From Oscillospiraceae bacterium (GTDB lineage: Bacteria; Bacillota; Clostridia; Oscillospirales; Acutalibacteraceae): a DNA stretch of 64,000 nucleotides. The position numbers were made by a program, and so were the translations under genes. Shown in pieces: positions 7,649 through 17,439 of this stretch (positions are counted from its first letter, which is position 1; each line of letters opens with the position of its first letter). The notes below the pieces were generated by a model. It was not told where the DNA came from and did no database searches. It saw only the letters and a program-made list of their open reading frames with translations. Location: positions 50,937 through 114,936 of the forward strand of contig JAAYOC010000036.1 of NCBI GenBank assembly GCA_012520505.1, in the 5' to 3' direction.

Positions 7649-10272
7649 ATTTTTAAAAGAAGGTCTTCAGTAGCCTCAAGAGCTTCGTCTATTTTTGAAA
7701 CATCCTTACCACCCGCCATTGCACTATCAGGTTTTCCGCCGCCGCCACCACCGGCAACCTCTGCAATTGCACGAACAAGATTTCCGGCATGTGCGCCCTT
7801 TGTCACAGCAGCTTTGCCACAACTACAAGCAAAACTTAATCTACCTTCAGAAACAGATGCTAAAACAACTACAATGTTTTCATCTGTTTCTTTTGCTGTA
7901 TCTGCCATTGTTCTAAGGTCAGCACCTTGAACACCATCTACTTTTGAAACTATGAGCTTAACACCTTTTACATCTTTTGCTTCGCCAAGCATATCTTTTG
8001 CAGAAGCTGCCGCAATCTTAGCACTCAGTTCTTCAACTTGTTTTTCCGCTGCCTTTAAGCTCGCTGCCATTGCTGCAACCTTTAAGTCAAGTTCATTGAT
8101 ATTTGAAAGTTTAATTGCAACTGCAGTCTTTGTGATAAGAGCATTCTTTTCTTCAATATATTTAAGAACACCTGTCCCTGTTACAGCCTCAATACGACGA
8201 ATACCCGCTGCAATTGAAGATTCTGAAACAATCTTATAAAGACCAAGAGTCCCTGTTCTGTCTACATGAGTACCACCGCATAATTCAATTGAATACCCCT
8301 CTATTTTAACAACACGAACGGCATCGCCATATTTTTCACCAAAGAATGCCATTGCGCCCATAGCTTTTGCTTCCTCAATTGTCGTTTCAATCGTTTCAAC
8401 AGGAAGGTTTTCTAGAATAATTTCGTTTACCTTTTTTTCTACTGCCTTAATTTCTTCACTTGTCATTGCTGAAAAATGTGAAAAATCAAAACGAGCAACT
8501 GTAGGACCTACAAATGAACCTGCTTGTTCAACATGTGAACCAAGCACTTCTCTAAGTGCTGCTTGTAAAAGATGGGCGGAAGTATGATTTCTCATTGTAG
8601 CTTTACGAATTTTCATATCTACTGATGCAGTAACGGATACATCCCTTCTAAGAAAGCCATCTGTCACTACGCCTATATGAAGATACACGCCGCTAGGTGT
8701 CTTTATTGTGTCATTTATTTCAACTGTGAAACCTTCTGAAATGAGAGTCCCTACATCGCCGACCTGTCCGCCGGATTCAGCATAAAATGCCGTTTTATCA
8801 AGAATTACAGCAACTTTATCGCCAATATCTGCATCATCTACAAGTTTGTTATCCTTAATAATTCCAAGAATAGTTGATTTTGTTTCAAATTCTGTGTAAC
8901 CGAAAAATTCTGTTTTTGCAAAATTCTTCGTCAAATCTTCATTGCCTTTCCAAGCTTCAGCCACAGATTTTGCTGCCGCATCTGCCTTTGCGCGCTTTTT
9001 CTGTTCATCCAGAAGTTCATAAAATTTATCTTCATCAACAGTCATTTTATATTCCTCCAGTATCTCTTTCGTAAGATCTATTGGGAAACCAAAAGTGTCT
9101 TGAAGTTTAAATGCGTCTTCACCGGAAAGCATTTTAGAATCAGCATTTTCAATGAGCTCCATAAGCAAAGCTGTTCCGGTGTCAATTGTTTTATTAAAGT
9201 TTTCTTCTTCGGAATTGATAACTTTCATAATAAAATCATGCTTCTCAACAAGATTTGGATATGCATCTTTATTCTCATTAATTACAACTTTCGCAACATC
9301 CGTTAAAAACGTATGGTCGATTCCAAGCAGCCTACCATGACGAGCAGCTCGTCTAAGAAGCCTACGAAGTACATATCCTCTACCTTCATTTGAAGGCATA
9401 ATACCATCTGAAATCATAAATGTTATGCTTCTTATGTGATCTGCAATTACACGAAGAGATACATCGTTTCCTTCGTTATCGTGATATTTCACTCCTGCAA
9501 TTTCAGAAGCTTTCTTTATAATATTTTGAATTGTATCGACTTCAAAAATATTACTTGTACCCTGTATTACACACGCAAGTCTTTCAATACCCATACCTGT
9601 GTCTATATTTGGATTTTCAAGTGGTGTGTAATTATTATTTCCGTCATTTTCAAACTGAGTAAATACTAGGTTCCAAACTTCCATATAACGGTCACATTCA
9701 CAACCTACCTTACAGTTTGGATCACCACAGCCATATTCGGCACCACGGTCAAAATAAATTTCTGAACAAGGACCACAAGGACCTTGCCCGTGTTCCCAGA
9801 AATTGTCTTTCTTACCAAGTCTTGCTATATGCGATGGATCTACTCCGACATCATCAGTCCAAATCTTATATGCTTCATCATCTTCCTCGTATACACTGCA
9901 ATAAAGAAGATTTTCCGGAATTTCAAGCGTTTTTGTCAAAAATTCCCAAGCCCACCAGCAAGCTTCTAATTTAAAATAATCTCCAAAAGAGAAATTTCCA
10001 AGCATTTCAAAATACGTGCCATGGCGTGCAGTTTTACCGACACTTTCAATGTCCGGTGTTCTAATGCACTTTTGGCACGTAACAATTCTCTTTTTTGGCG
10101 GTTCAACTTCACCTGTGAAATATTTCTTCATAGGTGCCATACCGGAATTTATCAAAAGCAAACTCTTGTCACCTTGTGGTACAAGAGAAAAACTTTCAAG
10201 TCTTAAATGTTCCTTGCTCTCAAAAAAGCTTAAAAACTTTTCTCTAAGCTCATTTAATCCTGTCCATTGCAT
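7639..10272 (-). CDS. alaS: Alanyl-tRNA synthetase
   Basis: Charges tRNA-Ala. It is a full-length 877-residue class II enzyme. The catalytic core begins near the N-terminus (REKFLSFFESKEHLRLESFSL; motif GMGIERLACV about 230), followed by the editing domain with zinc motif HTSAHLLQAAL and the CGGTH(V) signature, then the C-terminal C-Ala domain with the glycine-rich AGGGGGGKPDSAMAGG. GGAG lies 11 bases before the ATG in the short gap after rmlD, so it may be read together with rmlD. Its stop codon lies in a 9-bp tandem repeat. Confidence 0.98.
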   Translation of the reverse strand: MQWTGLNELREKFLSFFESKEHLRLESFSLVPQGDKSLLLINSGMAPMKKYFTGEVEPPKKRIVTCQKCIRTPDIESVGKTARHGTYFEMLGNFSFGDYFKLEACWWAWEFLTKTLEIPENLLYCSVYEEDDEAYKIWTDDVGVDPSHIARLGKKDNFWEHGQGPCGPCSEIYFDRGAEYGCGDPNCKVGCECDRYMEVWNLVFTQFENDGNNNYTPLENPNIDTGMGIERLACVIQGTSNIFEVDTIQNIIKKASEIAGVKYHDNEGNDVSLRVIADHIRSITFMISDGIMPSNEGRGYVLRRLLRRAARHGRLLGIDHTFLTDVAKVVINENKDAYPNLVEKHDFIMKVINSEEENFNKTIDTGTALLMELIENADSKMLSGEDAFKLQDTFGFPIDLTKEILEEYKMTVDEDKFYELLDEQKKRAKADAAAKSVAEAWKGNEDLTKNFAKTEFFGYTEFETKSTILGIIKDNKLVDDADIGDKVAVILDKTAFYAESGGQVGDVGTLISEGFTVEINDTIKTPSGVYLHIGVVTDGFLRRDVSVTASVDMKIRKATMRNHTSAHLLQAALREVLGSHVEQAGSFVGPTVARFDFSHFSAMTSEEIKAVEKKVNEIILENLPVETIETTIEEAKAMGAMAFFGEKYGDAVRVVKIEGYSIELCGGTHVDRTGTLGLYKIVSESSIAAGIRRIEAVTGTGVLKYIEEKNALITKTAVAIKLSNINELDLKVAAMAASLKAAEKQVEELSAKIAAASAKDMLGEAKDVKGVKLIVSKVDGVQGADLRTMADTAKETDENIVVVLASVSEGRLSFACSCGKAAVTKGAHAGNLVRAIAEVAGGGGGGKPDSAMAGGKDVSKIDEALEATEDLLLKMLK

Positions 10273-10287
10273 GTATGTTGATTCTCC

Positions 10288-11133
10288 TTAAATCTTAAGT
10301 TCTTTTAAAAATCTCGAAAGAGCATCTTCCCAAGGTGGAAGCAATTCAAAACCGGCTTCAACAAGTGACTGTTTCGATAACCTTGAATTGAGTGGTCTTC
10401 TTGCGGCACTTTTATATTTATCTGTCGTTGTCGGGTTTATAATAAGATTTTTCCCGGACTGTCTTACAATTTCTTTTGCATAATCAAAAAATGAAACAAA
10501 ACCTTCATTTGTCGCATGATATATGCCATAGTTTTTTGTTTTAAGCATATCTGCAATAAGTTTTGCTAAATCCTTTGTGTAAGTAGGTGAGCCTATTTGG
10601 TCTGCAACTACTGATATCTCATCTCTAGTTTCAGCAAGACGTAAAATTGTCTTTGGAAAATTCTTTCCGTTTTTACCAAACAACCAAGAAACTCTAATGA
10701 TAAAATGTTTGTTGCAGAAAGCTTTCATCGCCTCTTCACCGGCAAGCTTTGACAATCCGTACTCATTGAGTGGACTTTTTTTATCATTTACCTCATATGG
10801 TTCTTCACCCGCTCCGCCAAACACGTAATCTGTGCTGATATAAACCATAGGAATCTCAAGTCGCCCGCATTGCTTTGCAAGCGACCTTGTAGCGGAGGCA
10901 TTAAGATTGTGACACTTGATATGTTCTTCCTGTGCCAAATCTACTGCCGTATATGCAGCGCAGTGAACCACTGCGTCGATTTCTGTGTACTCAAACATTT
11001 GGAGAACAAGGCCTTGATTAGTAATATCAAATTCCTCATGTGAAGGAGCAATTATCTCCATCCCCCTGCTTTCGAGTTCTAAAACCACATCTGAACCAAG
11101 CTGTCCGGATGCTCCTGTAACAAGAACTTTCAT
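10288..11133 (-). CDS. rmlD: dTDP-4-dehydrorhamnose reductase RmlD
   Basis: Catalyses the last step of dTDP-L-rhamnose synthesis. It is an NAD(P)-binding short-chain reductase: GASGQLGSDVVLELE at the N-terminus, STDYVFGG, and the YGLSKLAGE catalytic Tyr-Lys pair. The length of 281 is typical. It lies about 100 bases downstream of the rmlA-rmlC fusion on the same strand, so the pathway genes are mostly together; rmlB lies at 55-56 kb. L-rhamnose here probably goes to a cell-wall polysaccharide. Confidence 0.95.
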   Translation of the reverse strand: MKVLVTGASGQLGSDVVLELESRGMEIIAPSHEEFDITNQGLVLQMFEYTEIDAVVHCAAYTAVDLAQEEHIKCHNLNASATRSLAKQCGRLEIPMVYISTDYVFGGAGEEPYEVNDKKSPLNEYGLSKLAGEEAMKAFCNKHFIIRVSWLFGKNGKNFPKTILRLAETRDEISVVADQIGSPTYTKDLAKLIADMLKTKNYGIYHATNEGFVSFFDYAKEIVRQSGKNLIINPTTTDKYKSAARRPLNSRLSKQSLVEAGFELLPPWEDALSRFLKELKI

Positions 11134-11180
11134 GTTACACCTGCCCTAACTTTACGTTATTTCTATTTAAAATTATCCTC

Positions 11181-11210
11181 ATTCCTGTTCTAATTATTCC
11201 TGTTCTAAGA
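11181..11210. repeat. 15-bp direct repeat, two copies, between rmlAC and rmlD
   Basis: ATTCCTGTTCTAATT is followed at once by ATTCCTGTTCTAAGA. Non-coding; function unknown. Confidence 0.6.
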
Positions 11211-11230
11211 TTTGACATCCTTGCGACATC

Positions 11231-12805
11231 TTATTTTAAGTCTTGACTCTCCGGTTCTTGATTTTCCTTTTCTAAAATCTGACTTTCATTTATCCAAAAA
11301 TCCAATTCGTCTTCAATATCTTTGAGATAAGGTGCCGCCTCATCTTTTTCTGAAAGTATAGGATTTGTAATACCCCAATCTATTGCAATATCCGGATCAT
11401 CAAAACGAATACCCGCATCACATTCCGGAGAATAAAACTCATCAACCTTGTACATAATTTCAACATCTTCAGTCAAGGTTAAGAAACCATGAGCAAATCC
11501 TTTTGGAATGAAAATCTGCTTCATGTTTTCTTCAGACAATTCAACTGCAATCCACTTTTTATAAGTTGGCGAATCTTTTCTAAGGTCAACTACGACATCC
11601 ATTATTTTGCCTTTGAGGCAAGTCAAAAGTTTTGCTTGACTACGAGGGTTCTTTTGAAAATGCAGACCCCGAATAATTCCCTTCTTTGCGGAGAAAGAAC
11701 GGTTATCTTGAACAAATTCAACATCAATACCGGCCTCTTCTAAATCTCTCTTGGAATAAGACTCCATGAAACCTCCACGATTGTCTCCAACTGCTTTTGG
11801 TGTGAATACTTTTACACCCGGAAGTTTAAAGTCAGATACTTCTTTCACCGAGCCATCTTGCCAAGTAGTTGAGTTATCACGGCCCCAAATTGGGCGTTCA
11901 CCGAATGATGATGAATAAAGAATCTGTCCTTCTGAAACTCGACGTAAGTGTTCACCGTATTTTGATTTACCATGAAGTTCTGCAGATTCAAGAAGTTTTT
12001 TCTTAGTAATCCACCTCATATTGTAAGCAATTTCCTCAGGGGCAGAAATAATAATGTTCTGGTTTTCTTCAAGAGTTCTAATAAAGTTTGCCGCTTTATT
12101 CAGAGAGTCAACTGTACCTGTATCCATCCACGCAAAACCTCGACCCATTACTTCAACTTCAAGGTCACCAACTGCAAGATATTTTTCGTTAAGATCAGTA
12201 ATTTCAAGTTCACCTCTTGCAGATGGTTTAAGGCTCTTTGCAAACTGAACAGCACGGTTATCATAAAAATACATTCCGGTAACAGCGTAATTAGACTTCG
12301 GTTCCTTTGGCTTTTCTTCTATTCCTACGATATTGCCCATTTCATCAAATTCAATTACACCAAAATCGTTTGGATTTTCAACATAATATCCAAAGATGGT
12401 TGCCTTCGCATCCTTTTCAAGTGATGCGGAAACAGCAGCTCTACGAAGTATATGACCGAGACCGTTACCGTAAAAAATATTGTCACCAAGTATCATAGCA
12501 ACACTATCATCGCCTATAAATTCTTCACCGATAATGAAAGCTTCAGCCAAACCGTTTGGTTGTTCCTGAATAGCATATTCAAGATTTAGACCGAAAAGGT
12601 CTCCATCGCCCAGAAGTTCTTCAAATCTTGGTGTATCCTCCGGCGTTGAAATTATGAGAATATCTCTAATACCCGCAAGCATAAGCATTGAAAGCGGATA
12701 AAAAATCATTGGTTTATTGTATACCGGGAGTAATTGTTTACTTGTTACTCGTGTAAGTGGATAGAGTCTTGTGCCCGAACCACCGGCAAGAATAATTCCT
12801 TTCAA
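11231..12805 (-). CDS. Fused glucose-1-phosphate thymidylyltransferase / dTDP-4-dehydrorhamnose 3,5-epimerase (RmlA-RmlC)
   Basis: A 524-residue bifunctional protein covering steps 1 and 3 of dTDP-L-rhamnose synthesis. Residues 1-290 are RmlA ([41 protein letters not shown]). A linker (about 290-335) leads to an RmlC cupin ([28 protein letters not shown] with the catalytic His, [12 protein letters not shown]). The start is TTG with GAGG eight bases upstream. The enzymes are usually encoded by separate genes, but fusions of this kind occur in Bacillota. Transcribed from the promoter at 12932-12960, with rmlD downstream. Confidence 0.93.
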   Translation of the reverse strand: MKGIILAGGSGTRLYPLTRVTSKQLLPVYNKPMIFYPLSMLMLAGIRDILIISTPEDTPRFEELLGDGDLFGLNLEYAIQEQPNGLAEAFIIGEEFIGDDSVAMILGDNIFYGNGLGHILRRAAVSASLEKDAKATIFGYYVENPNDFGVIEFDEMGNIVGIEEKPKEPKSNYAVTGMYFYDNRAVQFAKSLKPSARGELEITDLNEKYLAVGDLEVEVMGRGFAWMDTGTVDSLNKAANFIRTLEENQNIIISAPEEIAYNMRWITKKKLLESAELHGKSKYGEHLRRVSEGQILYSSSFGERPIWGRDNSTTWQDGSVKEVSDFKLPGVKVFTPKAVGDNRGGFMESYSKRDLEEAGIDVEFVQDNRSFSAKKGIIRGLHFQKNPRSQAKLLTCLKGKIMDVVVDLRKDSPTYKKWIAVELSEENMKQIFIPKGFAHGFLTLTEDVEIMYKVDEFYSPECDAGIRFDDPDIAIDWGITNPILSEKDEAAPYLKDIEDELDFWINESQILEKENQEPESQDLK

Positions 12806-12909
12806 ACAATCAACCTCATTTCCTCACTACAATAAGCATTTTAGAACAAATCTCTGCTAAATTTTAAAGTGAATTCCCACTAAAATTAAAATAAAATTAA
12901 AATGAATAT

Positions 12910-12923
12910 CTAACTAAAGTTAG
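12910..12923. promoter_or_regulatory. Dyad at the expected rmlAC transcript start
   Basis: CTAACT-AA-AGTTAG, a perfect 6+2+6 dyad a few bases after the predicted +1 of rmlAC. It could be an operator or a short 5' hairpin. Confidence 0.4.
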
Positions 12924-12931
12924 ACGCGTAT

Positions 12932-12960
12932 ATAATACTACTTCTTGCTTTTTTAGTCAA
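12932..12960 (-). promoter_or_regulatory. rmlAC promoter
   Basis: TTGACT (12960-12955), 17-base spacer, TATTAT (12937-12932). It interlocks with the divergent promoter of the flavoprotein gene at 13005. The leader is roughly 120 bases long. Confidence 0.65.
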
Positions 12961-12973
12961 ACAGCACGATAAT
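12945..12973 (+). promoter_or_regulatory. Promoter of the flavoprotein pair
   Basis: TTGCTT (12945-12950), 17 bases, GATAAT (12968-12973), about 32 bases before the ATG at 13005, which has AAAGGAG. Overlaps the rmlAC promoter on the other strand. Confidence 0.55.
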
Positions 12974-13004
12974 ATTAAAAAGCCCGAAATAAAGGAGTTT
13001 TAAA

Positions 13005-14321
13005 ATGAAAGTTGCAATCATTGGCGGTGGCGCATCCGGACTTGCTTGTGCCATTAAACTGGCTCAATTAAATGGAAACCTAAAAATTTCAATATATGAA
13101 AAGTTATCTTTCGTTGGTAAGAAAATTCTTGCTACGGGAAACGGACGTTGTAATCTTTCAAATTTTGCAATGGACAACAGTTGTTATAACGGCGATAAAA
13201 ATATTATCAACAATGTAATTTCTAACTTCGGCACTAACGACCTCGTTGATTTTTTCGAAAGTCTAGGACTTAAACTTCGCGAAGAAGAACTTCGTCTTTA
13301 TCCATATTCAATGAATGCAAGCTCAGTTAGAGAGATTCTTGAAATGGAAGCAAAAAGATTAAAAGTTGAAATAATTACTGACTGTAAAGTCGAAAGCCTT
13401 TACAAAGATAAAAAGGAGTTCGTAATCAATGAAATTTATCGTGCAGATTTCTGTATCCTCGCTCTTGGAGGAAAAGCTACTGCACAGCACGGTACTGACG
13501 GTGAGGGCTACAGGCTTCTCAAAAATCTGGGCATAAAATATAATCCAATTTCCCCTGCCCTTGTACAAATTAAGATTGAAGAAGATCTTGTAAAAAAGCT
13601 CAAAGGTGTGCGCTTTGAAGGTGCTATTTCAATTGCAAATTCAAACGTTGATGACGAAAAAGTCGAAGTAAATATCTCAGAGTTTTCTAACAAAAACGGT
13701 AGCTTCACAAACCCACTGGCAACTATAATGGAGATGGTTACAGGCTCTCTTGCACTCACTAAAGCAGAAGGTGAAATCCTCTTCACAGAATACGGCCTTT
13801 CCGGTATTCCGGTCATGCAAATTTCCGGAGATGTTGCACAGATGACTAAAAATGATGAAAAAGTAGAAATTTCAATAAATTTTACACCGGATTTAGAAAA
13901 ATCTGAACTTGAAGAATACCTAAAGAAACAATCTGAAAAATTCACTCAAGTTAACAAAACCCAGTCAAAGGAAAACTTCTTTGGTCCTGAAATTCTCTAT
14001 GGTCTGTTAAATGAAAAACTTGCAAAAGTAATTTATGATATTTCAGACGGAAACTTAAAAAACATTATAGATAACCTTCAAAACTTCAAGCTCACTTCAA
14101 TTGGTACAAATTCATATAAATATGCTCAAGTAACTCGTGGTGGAGTTTCAAGTGAGGAGTTAAAGAAAAATTCTCTTGAATCAAAAAAGGTGGCTAATCT
14201 TTTTATTACAGGAGAGCTTCTTGACGTAGACGGCTTTTGTGGCGGGTATAACCTTCACTTTGCCTTTGGAACAGGCATCAAAGCAGCAAGGGAGGTAGCA
14301 AAGCTTGCTTCGAATAAATAA
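13005..14321 (+). CDS. HI0933/BaiN-like NAD(P)/FAD-dependent oxidoreductase
   Basis: A 438-residue flavoprotein of the HI0933-like family. It has the N-terminal dinucleotide motif AIIGGGASGLACAIKLA, the family motif LATGNGRCNLSN (about 45), ALGGKATAQHGTDGEGYRL (about 155), and the C-terminal FAD closure FITGELLDVDGFCGGYNLHFAFGTG. The family's substrates are largely unknown, although BaiN of bile-acid-dehydroxylating Clostridia belongs to it. The first gene of a two-gene plus-strand unit; its end overlaps the next gene by 17 bases. Confidence 0.9.
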   Translation: MKVAIIGGGASGLACAIKLAQLNGNLKISIYEKLSFVGKKILATGNGRCNLSNFAMDNSCYNGDKNIINNVISNFGTNDLVDFFESLGLKLREEELRLYPYSMNASSVREILEMEAKRLKVEIITDCKVESLYKDKKEFVINEIYRADFCILALGGKATAQHGTDGEGYRLLKNLGIKYNPISPALVQIKIEEDLVKKLKGVRFEGAISIANSNVDDEKVEVNISEFSNKNGSFTNPLATIMEMVTGSLALTKAEGEILFTEYGLSGIPVMQISGDVAQMTKNDEKVEISINFTPDLEKSELEEYLKKQSEKFTQVNKTQSKENFFGPEILYGLLNEKLAKVIYDISDGNLKNIIDNLQNFKLTSIGTNSYKYAQVTRGGVSSEELKKNSLESKKVANLFITGELLDVDGFCGGYNLHFAFGTGIKAAREVAKLASNK

Positions 14322-15915
14322 CATCAAACTCTCACCTGATGCGACCTTCGAAGAGCTTTATCTTGCTGCTGCTAAAGTCATTAAAGTAAAACCTGAAGAT
14401 TTCAAATCGTTTTCCATATACAAACGTTCAATTGACTCAAGAGACAAAAATGATGTGAAGCTCATATACACAGTAGATATTCAGGTTGACGCAGATGAAA
14501 GTCGCATTCTAAAAAGGTCCGACAAACGAAGGGTAACAAAATCAGAAACATATGAATACCAGCCAGTAGAAAACAAACGAAAGTCGAAGTTTCGACCTGT
14601 TATCGTTGGTTTTGGACCGGCTGGAATGTTCTGTGCTCTGCTCCTTTCCAGAGCCGGACTGAAACCTTTCGTAATAGAACGCGGAAACGACGTAGATACC
14701 CGTACGAAAGATGTTCACAATTTCTGGGAAACAAGAAAACTTAACACTGAGTCTAATGTTCAGTTTGGCGAAGGCGGTGCCGGTACATTTTCAGACGGAA
14801 AGCTCACGACAGGAATCAAAGATCCTAAACAAAAGAAAGTCTTTACTGAATTTGTATACTTTGGAGCACCTGAAGAAATTTTATATTCAAACTATCCTCA
14901 TGTCGGTACCGATAAACTAGTTCATATTGTGAAAAATATCAGAGAAGAAATTTTATCTCTCGGCGGTGAAATAAATTTTGGTTGCAAATTAACCGATCTT
15001 ATTATTGCAAACAATTACGTTCACGGAATAACCTATGAAAAGAACGGCAAAAGCTTTGATTTTGAAACAGATACCGTAGTTCTTGCAATAGGACATTCAG
15101 CTAGAGATACGGTTGAAATGCTCTATGAAAAAGGTATTACAATGATACAAAAACCTTTCTCTGTTGGTACTCGAATTGAGCATCCAAGAGAATATATAGA
15201 TAAACTACAGTATGGCAAATTTGCGGGGCATCCTGCCCTTGGTGCCGCTAACTATAAGATGGCATGCCATCCGGAAGGTGGTCGTGGAACTTATACCTTC
15301 TGTATGTGCCCCGGTGGTACAGTCATAACCGCCTCATCAGAAGAAGGTATGCTCGTTATAAACGGTATGAGTAAATATGCCAGAGATGAAGAAAACTCAA
15401 ACTCTGCTCTTCTTGTTGGTATTGAACCGGAAGATTTTGGCAACGACCACCCTCTCGCAGGCATAGAACTTCAAAGAAAAATTGAGGAAAAGGCTTTCCG
15501 GCTTGGAGGCAAAGACTATACTGCTCCGGCACAAACTGTAAAAGACTTTTTAAATAATGTAACATCAACAAAGTTCGGTGCAGTAAAACCATCTTGCACC
15601 ACCGGTGCTACACCATCTAATATTCGTGAAATTCTTCCAAAAAAAGTCACCGACAACATTGCTGACGCACTTTTAAAAATGGACAAAATGATGGCAGGTT
15701 TCGCACTCCCGGATGCGCTGCTCACCGCACCTGAAAGTCGTTCGTCCTCACCTGTTCGCATTATTAGAGACGATGTCTGTCAATGCTACAGAATTGACAA
15801 CTCACTTGGTGGAGTCTATCCGTGCGGCGAAGGTGCAGGCTATGCCGGAGGTATCGTCTCCGCTGGTGTCGACGGCATTCGCATAGCCGAAGCCATCCTC
15901 AAAGACGAACACTGA
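14305..15915 (+). CDS. FAD-dependent dehydrogenase (NAD(FAD)-utilizing protein)
   Basis: A 536-residue flavoprotein with an N-terminal helper domain (about 1-90, MLRINNIKLSPDATFEELYLAA) and a Rossmann core starting RPVIVGFGPAGMFCALLLSRAG. Family motifs are QFGEGGAGTFSDGKLTTG, GTRIEHPREYID and CMCPGGTVI, with GEGAGYAGGIVSAGVDG near the C-terminus. The function of this widely conserved family is unknown. The start is a TTG at 14305, correctly spaced from GGAGGT (14291-14296) inside the upstream gene, so it is translationally coupled. A terminator follows at 15962. Confidence 0.9.
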   Translation: MLRINNIKLSPDATFEELYLAAAKVIKVKPEDFKSFSIYKRSIDSRDKNDVKLIYTVDIQVDADESRILKRSDKRRVTKSETYEYQPVENKRKSKFRPVIVGFGPAGMFCALLLSRAGLKPFVIERGNDVDTRTKDVHNFWETRKLNTESNVQFGEGGAGTFSDGKLTTGIKDPKQKKVFTEFVYFGAPEEILYSNYPHVGTDKLVHIVKNIREEILSLGGEINFGCKLTDLIIANNYVHGITYEKNGKSFDFETDTVVLAIGHSARDTVEMLYEKGITMIQKPFSVGTRIEHPREYIDKLQYGKFAGHPALGAANYKMACHPEGGRGTYTFCMCPGGTVITASSEEGMLVINGMSKYARDEENSNSALLVGIEPEDFGNDHPLAGIELQRKIEEKAFRLGGKDYTAPAQTVKDFLNNVTSTKFGAVKPSCTTGATPSNIREILPKKVTDNIADALLKMDKMMAGFALPDALLTAPESRSSSPVRIIRDDVCQCYRIDNSLGGVYPCGEGAGYAGGIVSAGVDGIRIAEAILKDEH

Positions 15916-15961
15916 TTTTTGTAAATATTTAACTTTGATTCCTCTGCTGTAAATAATGTTG

Positions 15962-15996
15962 AAAAGCACTCGCAGTTATTGCGAGTGCTTTATTAT
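15962..15996. terminator. Bidirectional terminator
   Basis: AAGCACTCGCA and TGCGAGTGCTT (11 bp perfect) around GTTAT, with T-rich sequence on the plus side and A/T-rich sequence on the other. It separates the flavoprotein unit from the convergent ppaC. The rest of 15916-16108 is T-rich sequence with no gene. Confidence 0.85.
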
Positions 15997-16108
15997 TCAG
16001 TACTTCTTTCACACTTACTTTTTTTACTTTTTCAGGTCTTTTACATTTATTTTTTACATTTAATATTTTTCAATATTTTTAAAATAATCTTCGTTTTTGA
16101 AATAATTT

Positions 16109-17437
16109 TTAACCCCAAAGTTCTGATAATCTTGGAACAATCTGTTTTTTCCTAGACATAACTTCCGGAAGAAAAACTTCATTATCTTTTGCAATAACAT
16201 CGTATGCCTGATTTATAGTTTCTACATCGCCAAGGAATAAAAGATGGGTTCCCTCTTTTAGCACGTCCGTAAACATAATGATGATGAAGTCATAGCCTGC
16301 CTCGTTCTTTTTGGATTCCATTTCCTTCATAAATTCATCTTTTCGTTTCAAAGCAACATCGGAGTTGAGACAAGTAATCTGCCCAATTCCAAGTTTGTAG
16401 CCTGCAATAAGGAATTCCTTAAAGTCGCTGTACATAAGCTTTTTAACTGGTTTTTCTGCAACAGCTGAGCTTGAGAACATAATTTCACCCAAATGGTCAA
16501 GCGAAACGTCTGCAATTTTTGCCAAGTTTTTTGCAATCTTGACATCAGTCGGTGTACATGTTGGCGATTTAAACATCACTGTATCCGAAATAATTGCCGC
16601 AGCCAAAAGACCGGCAATCTTTTTGTCAGGTATTATTTCTTGCTCATCATACATTTTTGCAATAATAGTTGCAGTGCTGCCAAGTGGTTCATTCCTGAAA
16701 AAGATTGGGCCAAAAGTTTGAATATCGGCTAATCTATGATGATCAATAATCTCAAGAATTTCAGCTTGCGACAAGCCGGGAACTGATTGAGCAAGTTCAT
16801 TATGATCTACAAGAACTACCTTTTTTTTATTATGTCGAATAAGGTGAAATCGGCCAATAGTACCAACAACTACTCTTTCTTCATCAAGGACAGGATAGCT
16901 TCTATATCTGCTTTTTAAAATAACTTCTTTAACATCGTCAATGTAATCATCAAGGTGGAAATACTGAATTTCCTTTTCGCCGCAAACTTTATAAATTGAT
17001 ACTTCAAAAAGTTCAGTAATATCAAAAGTAGGAATTACCTTTTCACCAAAATCATATAAAGATGTCATGACATAAGACGCAATGTCTCCGGAAGTAATCA
17101 TACTTACGAGTTTCCCTTCAGCATCTACTATTGGAGCAGCGCTTATTTTGTTATCTTTTAATGTCTCCCACGCTTTTTTAATTGTAACGTTCATTTCAAG
17201 CGTTGGAGGTGTATCAAATTCAATATCAGACACTTGAGTTCTAAGATTTGTAATAAGCTTTGGAGCTTTCACATCAAAATACTCAAGAATCGCTCCGGTT
17301 TCATCGCTTACATTGCCAAGCCTTGCTGCAATATAATTCTCGTTTCCTAAAGAATGACGAAGGGCTGCATAACCAATAGCTGAACATATTGAATCCGTAT
17401 CCGGATTTTGATGTCCTACTACGTAAATTTTTTCCAT
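16109..17437 (-). CDS. ppaC: Manganese-dependent inorganic pyrophosphatase with regulatory CBS pair
   Basis: Hydrolyses PPi to phosphate. This is a DHH-family enzyme: the metal-binding motif GHQNPDTDSICSAIGYA lies at the N-terminus, VDHNE and IIDHHRLADI about residues 215-245, and the DHHA2 domain at the C-terminus (end motif SRKKQIVPRLSE). Between them (about 70-185) sit two CBS domains, giving 442 residues instead of about 310. CBS-containing family II enzymes are known to be controlled by adenine nucleotides, so PPi hydrolysis here probably responds to energy state. It follows the zinc-ribbon gene by two bases. Confidence 0.95.
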   Translation of the reverse strand: MEKIYVVGHQNPDTDSICSAIGYAALRHSLGNENYIAARLGNVSDETGAILEYFDVKAPKLITNLRTQVSDIEFDTPPTLEMNVTIKKAWETLKDNKISAAPIVDAEGKLVSMITSGDIASYVMTSLYDFGEKVIPTFDITELFEVSIYKVCGEKEIQYFHLDDYIDDVKEVILKSRYRSYPVLDEERVVVGTIGRFHLIRHNKKKVVLVDHNELAQSVPGLSQAEILEIIDHHRLADIQTFGPIFFRNEPLGSTATIIAKMYDEQEIIPDKKIAGLLAAAIISDTVMFKSPTCTPTDVKIAKNLAKIADVSLDHLGEIMFSSSAVAEKPVKKLMYSDFKEFLIAGYKLGIGQITCLNSDVALKRKDEFMKEMESKKNEAGYDFIIIMFTDVLKEGTHLLFLGDVETINQAYDVIAKDNEVFLPEVMSRKKQIVPRLSELWG

Positions 17438-17439
17438 GT

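Noticed and set aside
7424-7930. 168-residue ORF with NCFNCFNCFN repeats on the plus strand
   Set aside because: It is the antisense of the alaS 3' end and the 9-bp satellite; no ribosome site and composition unlike a real protein.
16493-16732. Cys-rich plus-strand ORFs opposite ppaC
   Set aside because: Antisense shadows of a clear DHH/CBS pyrophosphatase.
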